Positions 47,732-57,426 are shown, counted from the first letter of the stretch. The stretch is DNA of 64,000 bases from Kordia antarctica (GCF_009901525.1 NZ_CP019288.1:2943501-3007500), one strand, 5' to 3'. Numbers and translations: made by a program. Notes: generated by a model not told the origin, from the letters alone.

Positions 47732-48652
47732 TCAAAAACTCACCAAATTTCTTGGATTCTTAATAGTCAACAATGCTGTTTTCTTCTTCTCATTCACATG
47801 TGCATACATTTGCGTTACATTAATAGAACTATGTCCCAAAAAATGCTGAATATATCTAATATCAACATCTTCTTCGAGTAGCAAAGTCGCAAACGAATGA
47901 CGGAATACATGTGGCGTAATATTTCTGTGAATCTTAGCTTTTAGCGCATATTTCTTTACCAACATACGAACCGATTGTGTAGATAACGTATTCCCAAATC
48001 GATTGATAAAAAAAGAAGAAGTCAAATCAATTGGTTTCTGAAAAAAGGCATAATTTTCTTTCAGAGCGGACTTTGTTGCGTCATTCGTAATCGGAATATT
48101 TCGCTCCTTATTTCCTTTTCCTAAAATCCGAATGGTTTCAAAATTTGCGCCAATATTTTCTTTCTGTAAACTACACAATTCGGAAACTCTAATTCCGGTA
48201 GCCAATAACAATTCTAATACGGCAATATCTCTGATAACTTCTTTATATTGATATGATTTTTTTTGTAGAATGTTTTCTTTTTCTAAATACGCATTCTCTA
48301 AAATAGCGTTGATTTCCGCAATCGATAAAATTTTTGGCAACAACTTATCTAGCTTTATCTTAATGCGAACTTTATGAAACGGATTTGCATCAATTGACTC
48401 TTCAAACTCTAAAAAAGAGAAAAATGTTTTCAATGTTGCCACTTTCCGTTTCATCGTACGCGACGCAAATTTAGACAACACACTCAAATACAATTTCAAA
48501 TCTTCTTTTGTAATCTTTGTAATATCATCCGTATTCAAAAACTCATCAAACTGACGTAAATCGGCTTCATACGCTTTCAATGTTTTAGGGCTTAATTTTT
48601 TTTCTATTTCACAATGAAACAGGAAAAAGGAAATCTCTTTTTTCATGAACAA
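47732..48652 (-). CDS. Tyrosine recombinase (XerC/D-like)
   Basis: A 306-aa tyrosine-type recombinase (start ATG 48652, or ATG two codons later). The N-terminal SAM-like core-binding domain (LSPKTLKAYEADLRQFDEFL) and the catalytic domain are complete: Arg I in LLATGIRVSELCSL, Lys in RILGKGNKERNIPI, HxxR in TPHVFRHSFATLL, H in HFLGHSS and the Tyr nucleophile in VTQMYAHV. An extra charged stretch (LEKENILQKKSYQYKE) precedes Arg I. It does not look like the housekeeping XerC or XerD by neighbourhood. Its position beside a 28-bp inverted-repeat cassette suggests it acts on those repeats. Confidence 0.93.
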   Translation of the reverse strand: MFMKKEISFFLFHCEIEKKLSPKTLKAYEADLRQFDEFLNTDDITKITKEDLKLYLSVLSKFASRTMKRKVATLKTFFSFLEFEESIDANPFHKVRIKIKLDKLLPKILSIAEINAILENAYLEKENILQKKSYQYKEVIRDIAVLELLLATGIRVSELCSLQKENIGANFETIRILGKGNKERNIPITNDATKSALKENYAFFQKPIDLTSSFFINRFGNTLSTQSVRMLVKKYALKAKIHRNITPHVFRHSFATLLLEEDVDIRYIQHFLGHSSINVTQMYAHVNEKKKTALLTIKNPRNLVSF

Positions 48653-48890
48653 TTAGGTTTTAGGGGAATTATGTTGACTCTAAAAGCTAAAGATGATATA
48701 ATTTCGCAAACCATCACGAACTTTCATCCTGTTAAGATTTTCAATAACAGATTTATTTAATTCAAAAAACAGTATCTTGTTATTCTAATTTTTCACATCA
48801 TGAAATGAGCATATCTAAAAATTTCAACACCAACTGAAATGATTTGTATGCGAATTCCATCTGACCTAATTAATAAAATAAAAAAAACAG

Positions 48891-51023
48891 ATGAAACGTA
48901 TCTCAATAGCCATTACGTGTAGCATATTACTCTTTGCTTCCTGTAAAGACGCTACACCCGAAAAAAAATCAGAAACATCTATGACCGACAATCCATTATT
49001 GACCGAATGGAACACACCTTTTGGAGTACCACCATTTGATAAAATAAAAAGCAACGATTACTTGCCTGCTTTCAAAGTTGCACTTGAAGAAAATCAAAAA
49101 GAAATCAAGGAAATTATTAAAAATACGGAAGCGGCAACATTTCAAAATACGATTGAAGCGTTGGAATTTAGCGGAAAAAATCTGAAAAGATTGCAACGTG
49201 TTTTTTATGCCGTAAACGGTGCAAATACAGATGACACCTTAAAAGCTTCCGCTAAAGAAATTACGCCTGCGCTTGCTACGCATAGTGACTTTATCAACTT
49301 AAACGCAAAATTATATGAACGTATAAAAGCTGTGTACGATCAAAAAGACGAACTCAAGCTGTCTGAAGAAGAAATGCGTTTACTAGAAGAAACTCACAAG
49401 CGTTTTGTGCGTTCTGGAATCAATTTAAAAGGTGAAAAACAAGATCGCTTGCGCGAAATCAACACACGATTGGCAAAATTAGGTGGCGATTTTGGTGAAA
49501 ACTTATTGGATGAAACCAACGCTTTTGAATATCACACGAAAGACAAAAAAGACTTAGGAAACTTACCAGAAAGTTTAGTTTCTTTGGCTGCAGAAGAAGC
49601 AAAAAATAGAGGTCACGAAAGTGGCTGGTCGTTTACATTGCAACGTCCAAGTATCAATCCGTTCCTACAATCGTCTCCAAACAGAGAAGCGCGTAAAATA
49701 TTATTTGACGGGTATGCAATGCGCGCCAACAATGACAATGAAAGCGACAACAAAGCTATTTTAAGTGAAATGGCTGCATTGCGTTTAGAAAAGGCAAATC
49801 TCTTAGGATATGATTCGTTTGCAAGTTACATTCTTTCAGATAATATGGCAGAAACACCAGAAGCTGTAATCGGTTTTATGAATAAATTATGGCCTTCTGC
49901 ATTGGCGATGGCAAAAACAGAACGCGAAGCGTTGGCTAAAAAGATGAAAAGCGAAGGTGTTTCTGGAACATTTGCAGGAAGCGATTGGAGACATTATGTT
50001 GAAAAAGTTCGGAAAGAAAGGTACAACTTTGATGAAGATGAAACACGTCCATACTTTGAAGTAAATGCGGTAAGAGATGGCGTTTTTGCGTTGGCGAAAG
50101 AATTATTTAGCTTGTCGTTTAAAGAAATGAATAACGTTCCAAAATGGCACAAAGATCAGCAAGTATTTGAAGTTTTAGAAAAAGACGGAACACACTTAGG
50201 AATCATTTACATGGATTTCTTTGCGCGCGAAAGCAAACGTGGCGGTGCTTGGATGAATGCTTTGCGTAGCCAAATGAATGTTGACGGAATGGTGACACCA
50301 ATTGTGACAAATAATTTTAATTATCCTGCTCCTTCCGGAGATTCGCCATCGTTATTATCATTTACGGAAGCAGAAACCTTATTCCATGAATTTGGACATG
50401 CGCTACACGGATTATTCTCAAATGTAAAATATGAATCATTATCTGGCACAAATGTTCCGAGAGATTTTGTAGAATTTCCATCGCAAGTCATGGAAAACTG
50501 GATGAGCGAACCAAGAGTTTTACGCTTATTCGCGAAACACTATAAAACAGGCGAAGTAATTCCTGATAGCATGATTAAAAAGATGAAAGACGCCAATTCA
50601 TTTAATGGTGGTTTTTCTACGGTAGAATATATGGCAGCAGCATATTTAGATATGGCTTGGCATACGAAAACAGAAAACATTCCAACAGATGCGAATGCTT
50701 TTGAAAAAGAAGCAATGGACAAGTTAGGTTTAATTGACGAAATTATTCCACGGTATAGAAATACATACTTTGGACATATCTTTTCAGATGCCACAGGATA
50801 TTCTTCTGGATATTACAGTTATTTATGGTCAGAAGTATTAGATGCAGATGCTTTTCAGGCATTTAAAGACACAGGAAATATCTTTGATCCAGAAACGGCA
50901 AAACGCTACCGTAAAATGTTAAGTATGGGCGGTTCGCAACCAGGAATGGAATTGTACAAAGGATTTCGCGGTTCGGAACCAGAAATTGGGCCTTTATTAA
51001 AGAAAAAAGGATTTGTTGAATAA
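48891..51023 (+). CDS. M3 family metallopeptidase lipoprotein
   Basis: A 710-aa peptidyl-dipeptidase/oligopeptidase (Dcp/OpdA branch of M3). Lipoprotein signal MKRISIAITCSILLFASC. The Zn site is LFHEFGHALHGLFSNVKYESLSGTNVPRDFVEFPSQVMENW (HExxH ~residue 498, with the downstream Glu ligand in VEFPSQ). N-terminal helical domain NPLLTEWNTPFGVPPFDKIKSNDYLPAF. It probably degrades oligopeptides in the periplasm. Length is normal. Monocistronic, divergent from the recombinase operon. Confidence 0.95.
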   Translation: MKRISIAITCSILLFASCKDATPEKKSETSMTDNPLLTEWNTPFGVPPFDKIKSNDYLPAFKVALEENQKEIKEIIKNTEAATFQNTIEALEFSGKNLKRLQRVFYAVNGANTDDTLKASAKEITPALATHSDFINLNAKLYERIKAVYDQKDELKLSEEEMRLLEETHKRFVRSGINLKGEKQDRLREINTRLAKLGGDFGENLLDETNAFEYHTKDKKDLGNLPESLVSLAAEEAKNRGHESGWSFTLQRPSINPFLQSSPNREARKILFDGYAMRANNDNESDNKAILSEMAALRLEKANLLGYDSFASYILSDNMAETPEAVIGFMNKLWPSALAMAKTEREALAKKMKSEGVSGTFAGSDWRHYVEKVRKERYNFDEDETRPYFEVNAVRDGVFALAKELFSLSFKEMNNVPKWHKDQQVFEVLEKDGTHLGIIYMDFFARESKRGGAWMNALRSQMNVDGMVTPIVTNNFNYPAPSGDSPSLLSFTEAETLFHEFGHALHGLFSNVKYESLSGTNVPRDFVEFPSQVMENWMSEPRVLRLFAKHYKTGEVIPDSMIKKMKDANSFNGGFSTVEYMAAAYLDMAWHTKTENIPTDANAFEKEAMDKLGLIDEIIPRYRNTYFGHIFSDATGYSSGYYSYLWSEVLDADAFQAFKDTGNIFDPETAKRYRKMLSMGGSQPGMELYKGFRGSEPEIGPLLKKKGFVE

Positions 51024-51063
51024 CGTAAGTTTATATAATAAATGGTGTTTTTTACTCAATCTG

Positions 51064-51234
51064 TTCTTTTTCCGCAGTGTAGCAGGCATTTTTCGTAAAG
51101 AATTTTTGAAGCCTTGGAAAAAATTTAGAAAAATGAATGCGATTTTAGTTTTTCAGAGAAAAAACTAAAAACACCTCTGGAAAAACGCACTTTCTTTTGT
51201 TTCTTTTCTTTGTGCGAACAAAGAAAAAGAAAAT
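51064..51234 (-). repeat. 172-bp dispersed repeat, copy 2 (inverted)
   Basis: The reverse strand is nearly identical to 11811-11982 across the whole length: TTTCTTTGTTCGCACAAAG, GTTTTTCCAGAGGTGTTTTT, the TTTTAGTTTTT hairpin, and CACTGCGGAAAAAGAA. It lies between convergent M3 peptidase and rpmA. Confidence 0.88.
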
Positions 51235-51290
51235 GAAGTAAATATTTAGTTAAAAAAAGTCTCATTGAATTTATAACAAATTCATTCCAC

Positions 51291-51328
51291 AAAAAAAGCC
51301 TGAACAACTAAATGTTCAGGCTTTTTTT
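51291..51328. terminator. Bidirectional terminator after rplU-rpmA
   Basis: AAAAAAAGCCTGAAC-N8-GTTCAGGCTTTTTTT, 18 bases past the rpmA stop. Confidence 0.88.
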
Positions 51329-51345
51329 ATACTATTAAATCTTAA

Positions 51346-51606
51346 TTATGCTTCGAAAGGTTCGATTGATATATAAGATCTATTGTTAGCTTTCTTTGTG
51401 AATTTCACAAGACCGTCTACTTTTGCATGTAATGTATGGTCTTTTCCCATGTATACATTTTCTCCTGGATTGTGAGTAGTACCTCTTTGTCTAACGATGA
51501 TATTACCAGCAATTGCTGCTTGTCCACCAAAAATCTTAACACCTAAGCGTTTCGATTCTGATTCTCTACCGTTTTTCGAACTACCAACTCCTTTTTTGTG
51601 AGCCAT
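51346..51606 (-). CDS. rpmA: 50S ribosomal protein L27
   Basis: An 86-aa L27. It begins [20 protein letters not shown] and contains [17 protein letters not shown] and [14 protein letters not shown], the standard family sequence. It sits near the peptidyl-transferase centre. There is no N-terminal extension requiring cleavage. It follows rplU by 42 nt in the usual rplU-rpmA operon and ends at a strong terminator. Confidence 0.98.
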   Translation of the reverse strand: MAHKKGVGSSKNGRESESKRLGVKIFGGQAAIAGNIIVRQRGTTHNPGENVYMGKDHTLHAKVDGLVKFTKKANNRSYISIEPFEA

Positions 51607-51648
51607 TTTAGTAAGGTTTTATTTTGTTATACTTAAGTAATAATGCAA

Positions 51649-52287
51649 TTATGCTTTACCACCATCTAATTCATCTTGCCATTTCTTTAATTCATCCCAC
51701 TTACCATCAGCAGCTAATTGCGCTTGTGCTGGCCAAGTATCAGTAACGTGATTTCCACGAACACCTGAAATGATTTCAGAAATTTTTGCTGGTTCCGCTT
51801 TTGCTAATTCAGCATACGTTGAAATTCCAGCTTCAGTTAAAGTTGATGCGATTTTAGGACCAATTCCTTCAATCTTTTTTAAATCATCTCCTTTTGCTGT
51901 TGATGTTTTTTTAGCTACAGGTTTTGCAACTTCTTTTTTAGCTTCTTCTTTCTTTGGAGCTGCTTTTTTAGCTCCTGAAGCTCCGATGCTTTCAATAACA
52001 ATTTCTGTTAAAGACTGACGGTGACCGTTTTTAACACGGTATCCTTTACGTCTTTTTTTCTTGAAAACGATTACTTTGTCACCTTTAAGGTGTCTTAAAA
52101 CTTTGGCTTCTACTGAAGCTCCAGTTATAGCTGGGGCGCCAATCGTAACTTGTCCGTTGTCATCTAAAAGAAGAACGTTGTCAAAAACAACTTTCTCTCC
52201 TTCTTCTGAAGCCAAACGATGAACAAATACTTTTTGGTCTTTCGCAACTTTAAATTGCTGCCCTGCCATCTCTACAATTGCATACAT
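51649..52287 (-). CDS. rplU: 50S ribosomal protein L21 with C-terminal HhH extension
   Basis: 212 aa. Residues ~1-103 are standard L21 (MYAIVEMAGQQFKVAKDQKVFV, VIVFKKKRRKGYRVKNGHRQSLTEIVIESI). It then continues through an Ala/Lys/Glu-rich linker into a helix-hairpin-helix-like domain (LKKIEGIGPKIASTLTEAGISTYAELAKAEPAKISEIISG) and a tail ending DELDGGKA. L21 is normally ~103 residues. The fusion is familiar in Flavobacteriia, and the role of the extension is unknown. Promoter box at 52331-52338; cotranscribed with rpmA. Confidence 0.96.
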   Translation of the reverse strand: MYAIVEMAGQQFKVAKDQKVFVHRLASEEGEKVVFDNVLLLDDNGQVTIGAPAITGASVEAKVLRHLKGDKVIVFKKKRRKGYRVKNGHRQSLTEIVIESIGASGAKKAAPKKEEAKKEVAKPVAKKTSTAKGDDLKKIEGIGPKIASTLTEAGISTYAELAKAEPAKISEIISGVRGNHVTDTWPAQAQLAADGKWDELKKWQDELDGGKA

Positions 52288-52330
52288 AGCGTACTGTTTA
52301 ATTAATTAATTTTTATCTAAAAAATGGTTG

Positions 52331-52338
52331 CAAATATA
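52331..52338 (-). promoter_or_regulatory. rplU-rpmA promoter -7 box (TATATTTG)
   Basis: Reverse strand TATATTTG fits TAnnTTTG, 44 nt upstream of the rplU ATG. Confidence 0.6.
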
Positions 52339-52369
52339 CATCTAATTAATTAATCTACAAACACTTCTA

Positions 52370-52816
52370 TTACAGTTTCTCGGTAATATTCCAACTTGGC
52401 TTAAATTTCTGCATAAATAGTAGACTCAAAATGACTGTGGAAGAAAATCCTTCAATCAATATAATGAAGAGTAAAAGTCCTGGTTCTGAGGCAACACTAC
52501 CCAAACTCATTGCCATTATTTTTTCAGCAAATTCTGTATCTATATGGAAGATATAAATACCCATAAAAAAGGTAAAGATTAAAGTTGCAACGAATCCTGA
52601 AATAATTCCTGCTTTAAATCCGTCAAAATAATTGAAACTTGCACCACTTTCAGCTTTGATATCTTTGATAACTTTGTAAATACCAAAAGCCACAATAACT
52701 CCATTAAGCAAACGCAACCAAGGATTCTCATGTAATCCTAATAATCGTACGAGTAAAAAGTACGCTATTAGCCCTAATGCGATGAAGCCTCCATATTTTA
52801 TTGATTTCTTTTCCAT
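52370..52816 (-). CDS. DUF4199 membrane protein
   Basis: A 148-aa protein with four hydrophobic helices: KYGGFIALGLIAYFLLVRLLG, LRLLNGVIVAFGIYKVI, GFKAGIISGFVATLIFTFFMGIYIF and PGLLLFIILIEGFSSTVILSLLFMQ. The FNYFDGFKAGIISGFVAT motif is characteristic of DUF4199 proteins of Bacteroidota. Function is unknown and an inner-membrane location is inferred. It stands upstream of rplU on the same strand, but the rplU promoter lies between them. Confidence 0.85.
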   Translation of the reverse strand: MEKKSIKYGGFIALGLIAYFLLVRLLGLHENPWLRLLNGVIVAFGIYKVIKDIKAESGASFNYFDGFKAGIISGFVATLIFTFFMGIYIFHIDTEFAEKIMAMSLGSVASEPGLLLFIILIEGFSSTVILSLLFMQKFKPSWNITEKL

Positions 52817-52985
52817 AATTAATAGCTGCGTTTTTGATTAGTAATCAATTGATTTTCTTTAATATACAAAAAACCAATGAGCTATTAAAATATTCATAAA
52901 TTTAATAGTTCTCTTGTGAGATGTAACAATTTTATAGAACTTGCGTCATATCAAGATAACTAAAAAGTAAAAAAAGTTTAACGCA

Positions 52986-54314
52986 ATGAGAAAAAGATTA
53001 TTTTCAATAGCTTCTTTACTGCTTGTCGGATTCGCTTCCCAAGCACAAGAAGTTAAGTTTGAAGAATATGATTTAGACAATGGTCTGCATGTCATTCTTC
53101 ACCAAGACAATTCTGCTCCTATAATTACTACAGCTGTTATGTACCATGTAGGCGCCAAAGATGAAAACCCAGAACGTACTGGATTTGCACATTTTTTTGA
53201 ACATCTTCTTTTTGAAGGAACAAAAAATATTGAACGCGGACAATGGTTTAAAATTGTATCTTCTAATGGTGGTAGCAATAACGCAAACACTACCGATGAC
53301 AGAACGTACTATTATGAAGTTTTCCCTTCAAACAATTTACAATTAGGATTATGGATGGAATCAGAGCGAATGTTACATCCTGTAATCAATCAAATTGGAG
53401 TTGATACTCAAAATGAAGTTGTTAAAGAAGAAAAAAGACTCCGTGTAGACAATCAGCCTTATGGACATCTTCTTGAGGAAATCAAGAAAAACATGTTCAA
53501 AAAACATCCTTATAAAGGTACTACTATTGGAAAAATGGAACATTTAGATGCTGCTACTTTAGATGAGTTTATGGCATTTAACAAAAAATTCTACGTTCCT
53601 AACAATGCTACATTAGTTGTTGCTGGAGATTTCAAAACTGCAGAAACGAAGAAAATGATCAAAGATTATTTTGCAACAATTCCAAGAGGAAAAGAAATTG
53701 AAAGAAACTTCCCAAAAGAAGATCCTATTATGGAGCAATTTCGTGCAAAAGCATACGATCAAAATATTCAAATTCCTATGGTAATCGCTTCATACAGAAC
53801 TCCTTCTTTTAAAACAAGAGATGCTAGAGTTTTAGATATGATTTCTTCCTACTTAAGTAGTGGAAAAAGTTCGAAGCTTTACAAGCGTTTGGTTGATGAT
53901 AAAAAAATGGCATTGGCTGCACAAGCGGTAAATATTAGCCAAGAAGATTACGGAACGTATGCTGTATTAGCACTTCCATTAGGTGAAGTTACATTGGATG
54001 CTTTGATTGCTGAAATGGACGATGAGATCAAAAAAATACAAACAGAATTAATTTCTGAGAAAGATTACCAAAAACTTCAAAACAAATTTGAGAACAACTT
54101 TGTAAACTCAAATGCAAGTGTGCAAGGAATTGCAAACTCTTTAGCTAGATACAATGTTTTGTACGGAGATACAAACTTAATCAATAATGAAATTGATATT
54201 TACAGATCTATCACAAGAGAAGAAATCAAAAAAGTTGCAAACAAGTATTTACAATCAAACCAACGTTTGATTTTAGAATATTTACCAGCTGAAAAAACAC
54301 AAGAAAAAAAATAA
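52986..54314 (+). CDS. M16 family metallopeptidase, catalytic subunit
   Basis: A 442-aa pitrilysin-family protease. Signal peptide (LFSIASLLLVGFASQAQ), then the inverted Zn motif HFFEHLLFEGTKNI (HxxEH, ~residues 68-72), with the third ligand expected in VVKEEKRLRVDNQPYG. The second M16 domain ends RLILEYLPAE. It degrades peptides in the periplasm or outer membrane, typically as a heterodimer with an inactive partner. The next gene begins 7 nt downstream and supplies that partner. Confidence 0.94.
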   Translation: MRKRLFSIASLLLVGFASQAQEVKFEEYDLDNGLHVILHQDNSAPIITTAVMYHVGAKDENPERTGFAHFFEHLLFEGTKNIERGQWFKIVSSNGGSNNANTTDDRTYYYEVFPSNNLQLGLWMESERMLHPVINQIGVDTQNEVVKEEKRLRVDNQPYGHLLEEIKKNMFKKHPYKGTTIGKMEHLDAATLDEFMAFNKKFYVPNNATLVVAGDFKTAETKKMIKDYFATIPRGKEIERNFPKEDPIMEQFRAKAYDQNIQIPMVIASYRTPSFKTRDARVLDMISSYLSSGKSSKLYKRLVDDKKMALAAQAVNISQEDYGTYAVLALPLGEVTLDALIAEMDDEIKKIQTELISEKDYQKLQNKFENNFVNSNASVQGIANSLARYNVLYGDTNLINNEIDIYRSITREEIKKVANKYLQSNQRLILEYLPAEKTQEKK

Positions 54315-54321
54315 AGATATC

Positions 54322-56415
54322 ATGAAAACAAGAATATTTTCACTCCTTGTATTGTTTTTAGCTTCGCTAACAATGCAAGCCCAAATAGATAGATCCGTAC
54401 AACCAAAACCTGGTCCAGCTCCAAAAATTAATATTGGAAAGCCTACTACGTTTACGTTGAAAAACGGATTAACAGTAATGATTGTAGAAAACCACAAATT
54501 ACCTCGTGTTTCTGCAACATTGACAATTGACAATCCATTAGTTGTAGAAGGAAAAAAAGCAGGTCTTACGAGTTTAGTAAGCACCTTACTAGGAAGTGGT
54601 TCTACTTCTATTTCTAAAGACGATTTTAATGAAGAAATTGATTACTTAGGAGCTTCTTTAAATTTTGGTTCGCAAAGTGCTTTTGCAGGTTCACTTTCAA
54701 AATATTTTCCAAGAATTATGGAATTAATGGCAGATGCTGCTTTAAATCCTAATTTTACACAAGAAGATTTAGACGCTGAAAGAGCTAAAGTTTTAGAAAG
54801 CTTAAAATCTGAAAAGAAAAGTGTTACTGCTATTGCAGGAAGAGTTCAATCTGTATTAGCATATGGCATAGATCATCCTTACGGAGAATTTATCACGGAA
54901 AAAACCATCAATACTGTTACGCTTGATGATGTAAAAGCTTTTCACAAAACATACTTCAAACCAAACAATGCATATTTAATTATCATTGGAGACGTAAAAA
55001 CGAAAGACGTTAAGAAATTAGCGAAGAAGCTTTTCAAAAATTGGGAAGCAGGAAACATTGTTGCTGATACTTTTAGTACTGCTAACAATCCTATGAATAC
55101 AGAAGTAAACTTCATTGATATGGAAAATGCTGTGCAATCTGAATTAAGCGTTCAGAACACAGTAACTTTAACGATGAAAGATGATGATTACTTCCCTGTT
55201 TTAGTCGCTAACAACATCTTAGGTGGCGGTGGAGAAGCGCGTTTATTCAACAACTTACGTGAAGATAAAAAATACACGTATGGTTCATACTCTAACATTG
55301 GAAACAGCAAAAGAACAATTTCTACATTCAAAGCTACGGCAAGTGTTCGAAACGCGGTGACTGATAGTGCTGTTGTTGAAATATTAAAAGAAATCAAGAA
55401 CATTTCTACGGAATTGGTTTCTGCTGAAGAATTAAAAAATGTAAAAGCTAAATATGTTGGAAGATTCGTAACAGGAATTGAGCGTCCTTCTACGATTGCA
55501 AATTATGCATTACGTATTAAAACTGAAGATTTACCAAGCAATTTCTACGAGACATATCTTGAAAGAATTGAAGCTGTTTCAAGAGAAGACGTATTAAGAG
55601 CTGCAAAAAAATATTTTCAAGGAGCTAACTTACGAATTGTAGTTACTGGAAAAGGTAGTGAAGTAATTGATGCTTTGGAAAACTTAACATTTGACGGAAA
55701 AAAGATTCCTGTAAAATACTTTGACCAATCTGGAGAAGTAACGAAAAAGCCTGTATTCAAAAAGGAAATTCCTGCTGGAGTTACTGCACAAACCGTAGTT
55801 GACAACTACATCAAAGTTGTTGGAGGAAAAGATAAACTAATGAATGTATCAACACTTGTTCAAGAAATGGGAGCATCTTTCCAAGGAATGGATATGACAA
55901 TGGTGATGAAACAGAAAAATCCAAATTTATTATTTGTCGATGTAAGCATGGCTGGAATGGGAAGTGTAAACAAACAAGTTTTTAATGGCGAAAAAGGATA
56001 TGTGTCGCAGATGGGTAATAAGCAAGACATGCCTGCTGAAACGCTTGCTGAAATGAAATCTAGAAAAGCTATTTTTGAAGAACTTATGTATGGTTCTGAT
56101 AGTAAAATGCTATTGAAAGGTATTGAAGTAGTAGATGGAAAAGATGCATATGCCGTTGTTATTGAAAAAGCAGATGGTAAAAAAAGTACTAATTTCTACG
56201 ATGTTAAAACTGGATTCAAAGTAAAAGAAAGTACAACTCAAAAAGGTCCTGGAGGACAAGAAACTACTCAAAATAGAGTATTAGGAGACTACAAAGAAGT
56301 AAGTGGTATTATGATGCCCCATTTAATGATTATTGATGCTGGTCCTCAAAAAATTGAAATGATAGCGATTTCTATAAAAATAAATACACCTTTAACAAAT
56401 AAAGATTTCGAATAA
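54322..56415 (+). CDS. M16 family non-catalytic subunit with C-terminal extra domain
   Basis: A 697-aa protein. Signal peptide (IFSLLVLFLASLTMQAQ), then two M16-type domains (FTLKNGLTVMIVENHKLPRVSATLTI, AKVLESLKSEKKSVTAIAGRVQ, RIVVTGKGSEV; residues ~45-470). At the position of HxxEH it reads GLTSLVSTLLGSG, so it is catalytically inactive. The last ~200 residues (VVDNYIKVVGGKDKLMNVSTLVQEMGASF..., YDVKTGFKVKESTTQKGPGG) form an extra beta-rich domain resembling LolA/DUF4292-like lipid-binding folds. It is paired with the active subunit 7 nt upstream. Confidence 0.92.
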   Translation: MKTRIFSLLVLFLASLTMQAQIDRSVQPKPGPAPKINIGKPTTFTLKNGLTVMIVENHKLPRVSATLTIDNPLVVEGKKAGLTSLVSTLLGSGSTSISKDDFNEEIDYLGASLNFGSQSAFAGSLSKYFPRIMELMADAALNPNFTQEDLDAERAKVLESLKSEKKSVTAIAGRVQSVLAYGIDHPYGEFITEKTINTVTLDDVKAFHKTYFKPNNAYLIIIGDVKTKDVKKLAKKLFKNWEAGNIVADTFSTANNPMNTEVNFIDMENAVQSELSVQNTVTLTMKDDDYFPVLVANNILGGGGEARLFNNLREDKKYTYGSYSNIGNSKRTISTFKATASVRNAVTDSAVVEILKEIKNISTELVSAEELKNVKAKYVGRFVTGIERPSTIANYALRIKTEDLPSNFYETYLERIEAVSREDVLRAAKKYFQGANLRIVVTGKGSEVIDALENLTFDGKKIPVKYFDQSGEVTKKPVFKKEIPAGVTAQTVVDNYIKVVGGKDKLMNVSTLVQEMGASFQGMDMTMVMKQKNPNLLFVDVSMAGMGSVNKQVFNGEKGYVSQMGNKQDMPAETLAEMKSRKAIFEELMYGSDSKMLLKGIEVVDGKDAYAVVIEKADGKKSTNFYDVKTGFKVKESTTQKGPGGQETTQNRVLGDYKEVSGIMMPHLMIIDAGPQKIEMIAISIKINTPLTNKDFE

Positions 56416-56438
56416 ATTCTTATTAGTTATAAAATTAC

Positions 56439-56473
56439 AAAAGCCGAAAGTCAGTATTGATTTTCGGCTTTTA
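56439..56473. terminator. Bidirectional terminator between M16 operon and EamA gene
   Basis: AAAAGCCGAAAG-N10-TTTTCGGCTTTT between convergent genes. Confidence 0.85.
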
Positions 56474-56492
56474 CTTTTCAAGAAACTAAACT

Positions 56493-57380
56493 TTACGCTT
56501 CTGATTTCTTACTTCGCTTATTCACCAAATAAACTCCTGCTAAAATAATTATACCGCCAAGCAGTTGATAAACGCTCAATTGTTCTCCAAAAAATACTCC
56601 CCAAAAAATTGCCACTACAGGCATTGTATACGTTACAGAAGAAGCAAAAATTGGACTTGAAATTTGCACCAATCTGCTATAAATGACTTTCGCAATGGCA
56701 GTTCCAAATAATGACAAAACTGCTACGTAACACATAGCTGTTTGCATAGCTTCGTTCTGTAATATATCACTAAAAAAACCTGTAAAAGCCAATATGGTTA
56801 GTGCGGGAATTACAATAATCACAAAGTTCCCTGTCACAATAGCAAGCGCGTTTAAATCGTTCAAATATTTTTTGATGATATTTACATTCAAACCATATCC
56901 AATGGTTGCAAACAAAACGAAAGCGCCAAACCAATAGTTATGACTCGGATTAAATTCTGCGCCAGCAAAAACCAATACCAATGCGCCAATTAACCCAATT
57001 ACCACACCTAAAACTTGTCGTTTTGTAACCATAACTCCAAAAAACAACATCCCAAAAACAAGTGTGTTTAAAGGCGTGAGCGAATTTAACATGCTTGCTA
57101 CCGAACTATCCAATTGTTCTTGTGCAATAGCGAATAAAAATACAGGAAACAATGATCCGGCCATTGCTGTCCAAAAAATCCATTTCCATTGTGAACGTTT
57201 AATCAATTTGACCTTTTTCAAACCTACCGAAAATAAAAATATAGCTGTAATTACAATTCGCAAAGCACCTACTTGTGTTGCTGTTAATCCTACAAGAGCA
57301 TGTTTAATCAGAATAAAGGAACTTCCCCAAATCACTGATAAAATAACGAGATAAACCCACTTTAATTTTGCATTGTCCAT
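56493..57380 (-). CDS. EamA/DMT family transporter
   Basis: A 295-aa transporter with ten hydrophobic helices in two EamA repeats. It starts MDNAKLKWVYLVILSVIWGSSFILIKHALVGL, where WGSSFILIK is the EamA signature, and contains VASMLNSLTPLNTLVFGMLFFG and ASSVTYTMPVVAIFWGVFFGEQLS. It exports or imports small metabolites; substrate unknown. The ATG at 57380 is preferred over one at 57416, which would add a 12-residue stretch not typical of the family. Divergent from the HMA lipoprotein gene. Confidence 0.92.
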   Translation of the reverse strand: MDNAKLKWVYLVILSVIWGSSFILIKHALVGLTATQVGALRIVITAIFLFSVGLKKVKLIKRSQWKWIFWTAMAGSLFPVFLFAIAQEQLDSSVASMLNSLTPLNTLVFGMLFFGVMVTKRQVLGVVIGLIGALVLVFAGAEFNPSHNYWFGAFVLFATIGYGLNVNIIKKYLNDLNALAIVTGNFVIIVIPALTILAFTGFFSDILQNEAMQTAMCYVAVLSLFGTAIAKVIYSRLVQISSPIFASSVTYTMPVVAIFWGVFFGEQLSVYQLLGGIIILAGVYLVNKRSKKSEA

Positions 57381-57426
57381 AACCGTATTTCGTAAGATCA
57401 CGCAAAAGTCTAACAAATATTTCTAA

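Noticed and set aside
51125-51307. A reverse-strand 60-codon frame between the M3 peptidase and rpmA
   Set aside because: It lies within the 172-bp non-coding repeat and the terminator; the frame is not kept in the other copies.
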